Positions 59,221 through 64,000 of a stretch of 64,000 nt of DNA are shown here, in pieces (position 1 is the first letter of the stretch; the number at the start of each line of letters is the position of its first letter). Source of the DNA: Amborella trichopoda (taxonomy: Eukaryota > Streptophyta > Magnoliopsida > Amborellales > Amborellaceae). The notes beneath the pieces were generated by a model that was not told the DNA's origin, made no database searches, and saw nothing but the letters and a program-made list of their open reading frames with translations. The position numbers and the translations under genes are program-made. The stretch lies in NCBI RefSeq assembly GCF_000471905.2, contig NW_006500065.1:3607265-3671264 (forward strand), read 5' to 3'.

Positions 59221-59290
59221 GTTGCTACCCTTAGTAACAGACTCTTACTATCGAGCGCATCACTGTGGCCCGAAAACTTTGGTCCTTGCA

Positions 59291-59305
59291 TCATTCCCCC
59301 CCTTA
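59291..59305 (-). other. Polypurine tract
   Basis: The minus strand reads AAGGGGGGGAATGA directly before the LTR start TGCAAGG. This is the expected plus-strand primer site of the element and fixes the LTR boundary. Confidence 0.85.
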
Positions 59306-59344
59306 AAAAGATTTTGTTCTCAGAATATTTAACTTATTTGATTA

Positions 59345-59775
59345 CATAAATGGGGGTATTTATCTCGGATCTCATCTTCTCGTTCCCACGTTGATTTTTC
59401 TTTCGAATGATACGGCTATAAGACCCGGACTAGGGGAATCTCTTTGTTATGTAATACTTGAATTCTTTTGTCCAATACATCAATTGGTTGTTCAACATTA
59501 GTCAAATCTTCCCTAAACGGGATCGGCTCATACTTCAGGACGTGGGACGGATCAGGATGATACTTTCTCAATAGTGACACATGGAACACATCATGAACAT
59601 TAGCCAACTCGAGCGGTGGGGCCAAGCAATATGCTAAGACTCCAATCCTTTCTAAAATCTCAAAGGGTCCAATAAACCGTGGACTCAGTTTCCTTTTTTT
59701 ACCAAATCTCAGTATGTCCTTAGTTAGTGATACCTTCAGAAAAACCCGATCACCCACTACAAATTCAAGGTCCAT
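59345..59775 (-). pseudogene. pol: Integrase C-terminus and chromodomain remnant
   Basis: The minus strand encodes the GPF-type tail (FVVGDRVFLKV, SPRFIGPFEILERIG, NVHDVFHVSLLRKYHPDPSHV) and then a chromodomain-like part beginning YEPIPFREDLT and containing PIDVLDKRIQVLHNKEIPLV and a STWERE-like end. A C-terminal chromodomain is diagnostic of chromoviruses, where it is thought to guide integration to heterochromatin. Confidence 0.85.
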
Positions 59776-60580
59776 TCTCTAATTGTCGGCATAACTCTTC
59801 TGCAGACTTTGAGTCGTTCGAAGTCTTTCTCTAATTTGAGTGATATTTTCTGAGGTTATTTAAATAATCTCTAGCCCAACAGTCTTCTCTCACTGACTTC
59901 ATCCCAACATATGGGTGATCTGCACTTCCTCCCATACAGTACCTCAAAAGGTGTCATTTGGATACTGGTCTGGAAACTGTTGTTATAAGGAAACTCTATC
60001 AGAGGCAGATGATCATCTCAGTTTCCATTGAATCTATAATACAGGCCCTCAACATATCTTCTAGGGTCTGAATAGTCCTTTCCAACTGTCCATCAGTCTA
60101 AGGGTGGAAAGTAGTACTAAAAGTGAGTCTCATCCCCAAGGCTGTTTGCAGACTGCTCCAAAACATCGAAGTAAATCTATAGTCCCTATCGGGTACTCCA
60201 GGTAGTCTTACTATCTCTTTGATATACAACTGAGCCAGTTTATCCAGCGTATAGGTAGTGCAGACCGGCAAGAAATGAGCTACTTTAGAGAGTAGGTCCA
60301 CAATGACCTAAATACTATCATGCCCCATACTTGGCCTAGGTAAACCTGACACAAAATCCATAGTTATGTTCTCCCATTTCTATTCTAGCACAGGTAAGGG
60401 TTGTAACTGCCCGTCAAGTTTCTGATATTTCGCCTTTACATGCTGACACGTCAAACACCTAGAAACAAACTGTGCTACTTCTCTCTTCAAATTATTCCAT
60501 GAAAAGACTCTTATTAGATCATGATACATTTTCATGCTCCTTGGATGCACCGTATAACGAGAGTGATGTGCCTTCTCCAA
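59776..60580 (-). pseudogene. pol: Integrase zinc-finger and core remnant
   Basis: HHSRYTVHPRSMKMYHDLIR and FVSRCLTCQHVKAKYQKLDG (60380-60580) form the HHCC zinc-binding domain. The core follows with DLLSKVAHFLPV, YIKEIVRLPGVP, MFWSSLQTALG and TFHP parts (59780-60301), all typical of plant Tekay integrases. The region is part of a broken polyprotein. Confidence 0.85.
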
Positions 60581-60789
60581 AATGGCCCTGTTTACCTTCT
60601 CATTGTTAGGGACACAACTCGACCTTTAAATCTTAACATTTTATCGCTGCCCAAAGCAAAATCCTCCTTACCTTCTAACTTTATTTCCTCTAAAATTCTC
60701 ATTAATTGAGGATCTTCCTTTTGCGCTACTCGGATTTGCTGAAAGAGATGGGGCTCTACTCTTATACATGATATTATTCCTTTCGCATT

Positions 60790-61362
60790 ATCAAAGGATA
60801 GAGCTAGGTGTCATTCCTACTGCCTCTTCTAGTAGTTTCATCTCTCGAACCATCATGTGAGCCATTGACACCACAGGCTTCCTACTTAAGGCATCTGCCA
60901 TGACGTTGGTCTTAACTGGGTGATAGTTGATGGTACAATCATAATCATTGAGTAAGTCCATCCATCTTCTTTGTCTCATGTTCAACTCTTCAAATCATGA
61001 GTGAGATGGTTTTGTTCATACGGCTTTAATTGCCTTGAGGCGTATGCTATAACCTTTCCTTGTTGCATCAGTACACACCCAAACCCTTTGTGCGAGGCAT
61101 CCGTGTAGACTATAAAATCTTCATTCCCCTCAGGCAAGGTCAGTATCGGGGCTATAGCCAGTCCTATCTTTAGTTCTTGAAAACTTCTCTTGCAGTTATC
61201 AGACCATTCAAACCTGACCTCTTTCTATGTCCGGTGGGTCAGGGGAAATGCTATATTCTAGAAGCACTCCACAAAACGTCTATAATACCCTACCAGTCCC
61301 AAGAAACTACAAACATTAGATACATTCGTTGGTCTTTCCCACTTAAGCACAGCCTCAATCTT
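60790..61362 (-). pseudogene. pol: RNase H remnant
   Basis: The minus strand encodes NMRQRRWMDLLNDYDCTINY, HPVKTNVMADALSRKPV and the preceding RNase H part around 61000-61150 ([21 protein letters not shown]-like, in pieces). The NADALSR-type motif marks the end of gypsy RNase H. Confidence 0.75.
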
Positions 61363-61964
61363 TTAAGGATCAACTGCAACCCTATCTTTGGAAACAATAT
61401 GCCTCAGGAAAGCCACTCTTGGAAGCCAGAATTCACTCTTACTTAGGTCGGCATATAACTTCTCAATTCTTAGGGTCTGGAGGACCATTCTTAAATGTCG
61501 TTCATGTTCTTCTTGATTCCTGGAATATACCAAAATATCATCTATAAAGACCACTACAAAGTCATCCAGATAGGGTCTAAAAACTATGTTCATCGGATCC
61601 ATAAAGACGGTCGGGGCGTTATTAACCCAAAAGGTATGACTAAGAACTCGTAGTGGCGATAACGAGTCCCGAATGCAGTCTTGGAGGTATCCTCTTCCTT
61701 AAGCCACAATTGATGGTAACCTGACTGGAGGTCAATCTTAGAGAATACTTGGGCCCCTTGTAGTTGGTCAAATAGGTCATCAATTTTGGGCAATGGGTAC
61801 CTATTATTAACTATGACCTGATTCAACTGTCTATAATCAATGCATAGTCTCAAGGTACCATATTTCTTCTTAATAAACAAAACCAGTGCGTCCCATGGTG
61901 AGACGCTAGGTTGGATGAACCCCTTATCTTGCTCCTTCAATTCCTTTAACTCAACTGGGGCCAT
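61363..61964 (-). pseudogene. pol: Reverse transcriptase remnant, Tekay type
   Basis: Motifs on the minus strand: [77 protein letters not shown]; and the catalytic [15 protein letters not shown] motif, followed by [10 protein letters not shown]. This sequence type is distinct from the Tat-type RT at 32480 and fits the chromovirus branch. Confidence 0.9.
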
Positions 61965-62396
61965 CCTTTAAGGGGCTTTAGATATAGGAGTAGTACCAAG
62001 GGCCACCTCTATTTCAAATTCAATCTCCCTAACTAGGGGCAGAGAAGTTAACTCTTCGGGGAAGACCTCTGGATATTCTCTCACCACCGGTATCTCTTCC
62101 AATTTGGATTAGACATTTCGATTTTCTACTACATAAGCCAAGTATCTCGCAAATCTTTTGGTCAACAGGCGAGAGGCCGGAAGGGCTGAGATGATGTGTA
62201 AAGGAGAAACATCCTTGATGCCCTAAAAATGTAGTTCAGGTTGGCCCGGGTGTCTAAAGGTTATAGTCTCATCAAAGCAGTTCACAGTGGCATAGTGGGT
62301 GGACAACCAATCCTCACCCAAAATAACATCAAAGTCTTGAACATTTAGAAGTACCATACTTATAGGCAACAAATGCCCTTCAATACCGACCCCACA

Positions 62397-62702
62397 CTAC
62401 TTATATACTATATCAGTTTCTATTGACTCACCCAACGGCGTACATACTACCAAAGTCCAATCAAGTTGTGCAGGCTTAACATTCAGGTGACATGCAAAGT
62501 GTATTGCAACAAATGAATGGGAAGATTCAAGATCAATTAAAACACTAGCTTCAAATCCACATGCAGAAATCGTACCTCGAATAATAAAGGTTGATGCCTT
62601 GGCCTCTTGCTCTGCTAGGGCAAACACCCGCCCTTGAGCCCTCGGTCGGTCCTTTGATCCTTTGACGAGATAATCTTTACAAGATGGCCTGGCTTGCCAC
62701 AC
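62397..62702 (-). pseudogene. pol: Aspartic protease remnant, Tekay type
   Basis: RVFALAEQEAKAS, then IIRGTISACGFEASVLIDLE and SSHSFVAIHFACHL, follow the pattern of Tekay proteases, in which an LIDSGSTHSF-like segment is the active-site loop. It lies between the zinc knuckles and RT, as expected. Confidence 0.8.
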
Positions 62703-63560
62703 TGGAAGCAGACCCTAGTCTTCTTGAAGCACTCCGCTGCTGTATGGTTGCCCTGACCACAGTGAGGGCAGACTGGGCATCTGTTGATCCTTACATCATT
62801 TGAAAAAGCCCCTGGAATCTTGACTCCGCCCTGACTATTTCTCCCCTTCAACTCTTTCCTAGGAGGCGGTCATGCCTTCTTCTTAAAATTTCCAGGCTGT
62901 GCGACACCCAATCTCCCTTCTCTTCTAGCTCGAAAGTCTTCATAATCTCTCTCTATCTTTAGGGCCAGGTCCACAAGCGGAGAGTAGGTCTTGAGGTTTG
63001 CTGAAATAATCCTCCCCTTTATATCGGGCCGAACGCACCTCTCAAACTTGCTAGCCTTTTGTGCCTCAGAGTTAATAATATGTGGCGCATATCTGGAGAG
63101 TTCAGTAAATTTCACTACATATTGCCCTACAGACATCTTTCCCTGCTGCAGCTCTACAAACTCTACCTCTTTCCTTTCCCTTACGGAATCGGGAAAATAC
63201 TTCTCATAAAATAATTTCAGAAAATTTTCCCAAGTAGTTACAATTCCTGACCTTTCCCACGACTGCTTCATTGAGCTCCACCAGTGCGCAGCTTTTCCTT
63301 CGAGCATAAACATACCCAGCCTAACCTTCTACTCATCTGTACAATTTAGAACTGCGAAAATCTTTTCTACCTGTCTTCTCCATCTCTCAGCCTTCTCTAC
63401 TCCCCCATGCCCCACAAAGTTCGAGGGTGCCAGTCTCCTGAACCTTTCTATCAAACTGTTATCAAATTGCTATCACTTTGATCAGGGGCTGGCATAAAAT
63501 CTCTCATTATTTGTGTCATAGCCCTCAAGGTTCTGAAGAATTCACCGAAGACCTCGGTGT
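62615..63560 (-). pseudogene. gag: Gag remnant with zinc knuckles, Tekay type
   Basis: The minus strand encodes the Retrotrans_gag core (LEGKAAHWWSSMKQSWERSG, TWENFLKLFYEKYFPDSVRE, EFVELQQGKMSVGQYVVKFT, ELSRYAPHII, KFERCVRPDIKG; 62870-63313). CCHC-type knuckles follow (CPHCGQGNHTAAEC, then CFQCGKPGHL; 62675-62770). The motif set is typical of chromovirus Gag. It is broken. Confidence 0.85.
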
Positions 63561-63700
63561 TCTCATTACATGAGCTCGCGTTGCTATCACGGGCCCTCAG
63601 CATCTTCAACCTAAAACATAAACATCCAGTTGCTAGCCTATCAAAGAACTATCCTATAGACATTCTTAAGACTTCCTAGGCCAAGAGTCCTATCTTGGCT

Positions 63701-63712
63701 CCTCTGATACCA
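63701..63712 (-). other. Primer binding site, initiator-Met tRNA type
   Basis: The minus strand reads TGGTATCAGAGG five bases from the LTR end. It matches the 3' end complement of plant initiator methionine tRNA, the common primer of chromoviruses. Confidence 0.85.
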
Positions 63713-63717
63713 TAAAC

Positions 63718-64000
63718 TGTCACGACCCCACCCCCTGACTCTAAACCATACGAGCCGACAGTGACAGGGTGCAGAGCCGCGACATAAGGTGGCGCACACC
63801 ACTCAGGTGAGAGTGGCTCAGTGCATATAATAGGTGGAATCATGAGCAAAACACGAAAGAAAACTAGAACTTACACATAAAGACAAGTATTACATCCAAA
63901 GGTACAGCTAAACCATTCACATTGATATCCAAAAGTTCTTACAATTTTTCTTCAAGGCGCTACTAGCCCAAAAAAATACACGAGGTAAAGTCTACATCAC
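63718..64000 (-). repeat. Start of the 5' LTR of the Tekay element
   Basis: TGTCACGACCCCACCCCC matches the outer edge of the 3' LTR at 56198 and aligns base for base over all 283 visible positions without gaps. The rest of this LTR lies beyond the window. Confidence 0.9.

Larger units (their letters stand above)
56198..59290 (-). repeat. 3' LTR of the Tekay element (3093 bp)
   Basis: Its outer edge TGTCACGACCCC matches the start of the second LTR at 63718, and its inner edge CTTGCA is followed by the polypyrimidine run TCATTCCCCCCCTT, the complement of the polypurine tract. The LTR holds a 21-bp repeat in U3 (59018-59220), hairpin dyads (57090-57535) and a (CA)n run near 56988-57006. The open frames in it are not genes. 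Confidence 0.9.
56198..64000 (-). mobile_element. Tekay (Del) chromovirus, truncated by the window
   Basis: Minus-strand Ty3/gypsy element with 3' LTR (56198-59290), polypurine tract, chromodomain, integrase, RNase H, RT, protease, zinc knuckles, gag, primer site and the start of its 5' LTR (63718-64000). The LTR ends compared over 283 bases differ at 38 positions by my count (13.4%, mostly transitions). That would be roughly 5-20 million years, depending on the rate assumed. It is broken about ten times by my rough estimate. It lies within the gag of the minus-strand Tat relative; a GGCCT 5-mer precedes it, and the other flank is outside the window. Confidence 0.9.

Overview
The window looks like a repeat-rich nuclear region of a flowering plant. 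It is dominated by Ty3/gypsy LTR retrotransposons of the Tat/Ogre group and the chromodomain Tekay (Del) group, with the Tat-type primer site, a plant mobile domain (PMD) reading frame and very large simple-sequence blocks. I see no host gene, rRNA or tRNA gene, CRISPR array or bacterial feature. The species cannot be named from the sequence. All elements are read here as fossils: every coding remnant seen is broken.

Layout, left to right. 1-6137: microsatellites, AT-rich non-coding DNA, an LTR-like promoter followed by a hairpin minisatellite (2163-3150), a probable Ty1/copia solo LTR (3673-3976) and decayed tandem repeats (4017-5660). 6138-13865: a minus-strand LTR of a giant-LTR Tat family. 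13876-16001: a minus-strand gag remnant of a related Tat subfamily. 16002-18525: a plus-strand LTR of another Tat-type element, with its primer site and leader to 19130. 19131-42815: one plus-strand Tat-type element of about 23.7 kb whose two LTRs (19131-27928 and 34161-42815) are about 8.8 and 8.7 kb, longer together than most whole retrotransposons. Its 6.2-kb interior carries gag, reverse transcriptase and integrase C-terminal remnants. 42816-56197: a minus-strand relative of the same family, comprising a partial giant LTR that holds a 477-base assembly gap, an antisense PMD frame on the plus strand (48805-52560), and protease and gag remnants. 56198-64000: a minus-strand Tekay chromovirus inserted in that gag; its second LTR runs off the window.

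The most interesting signals lie in the LTRs. The giant LTRs hold tandem arrays (61-bp and about 36-bp units), two promoter-like TATA boxes about 5.7 kb apart, and a minisatellite cassette between the second promoter and the U5 end that differs between copies. A GC-rich core, CTAGCGCCGGCTGTGT in element sense, is repeated dozens of times in the U3 of both the Tat family and the unrelated Tekay element. Two other LTRs carry series of hairpin dyads.
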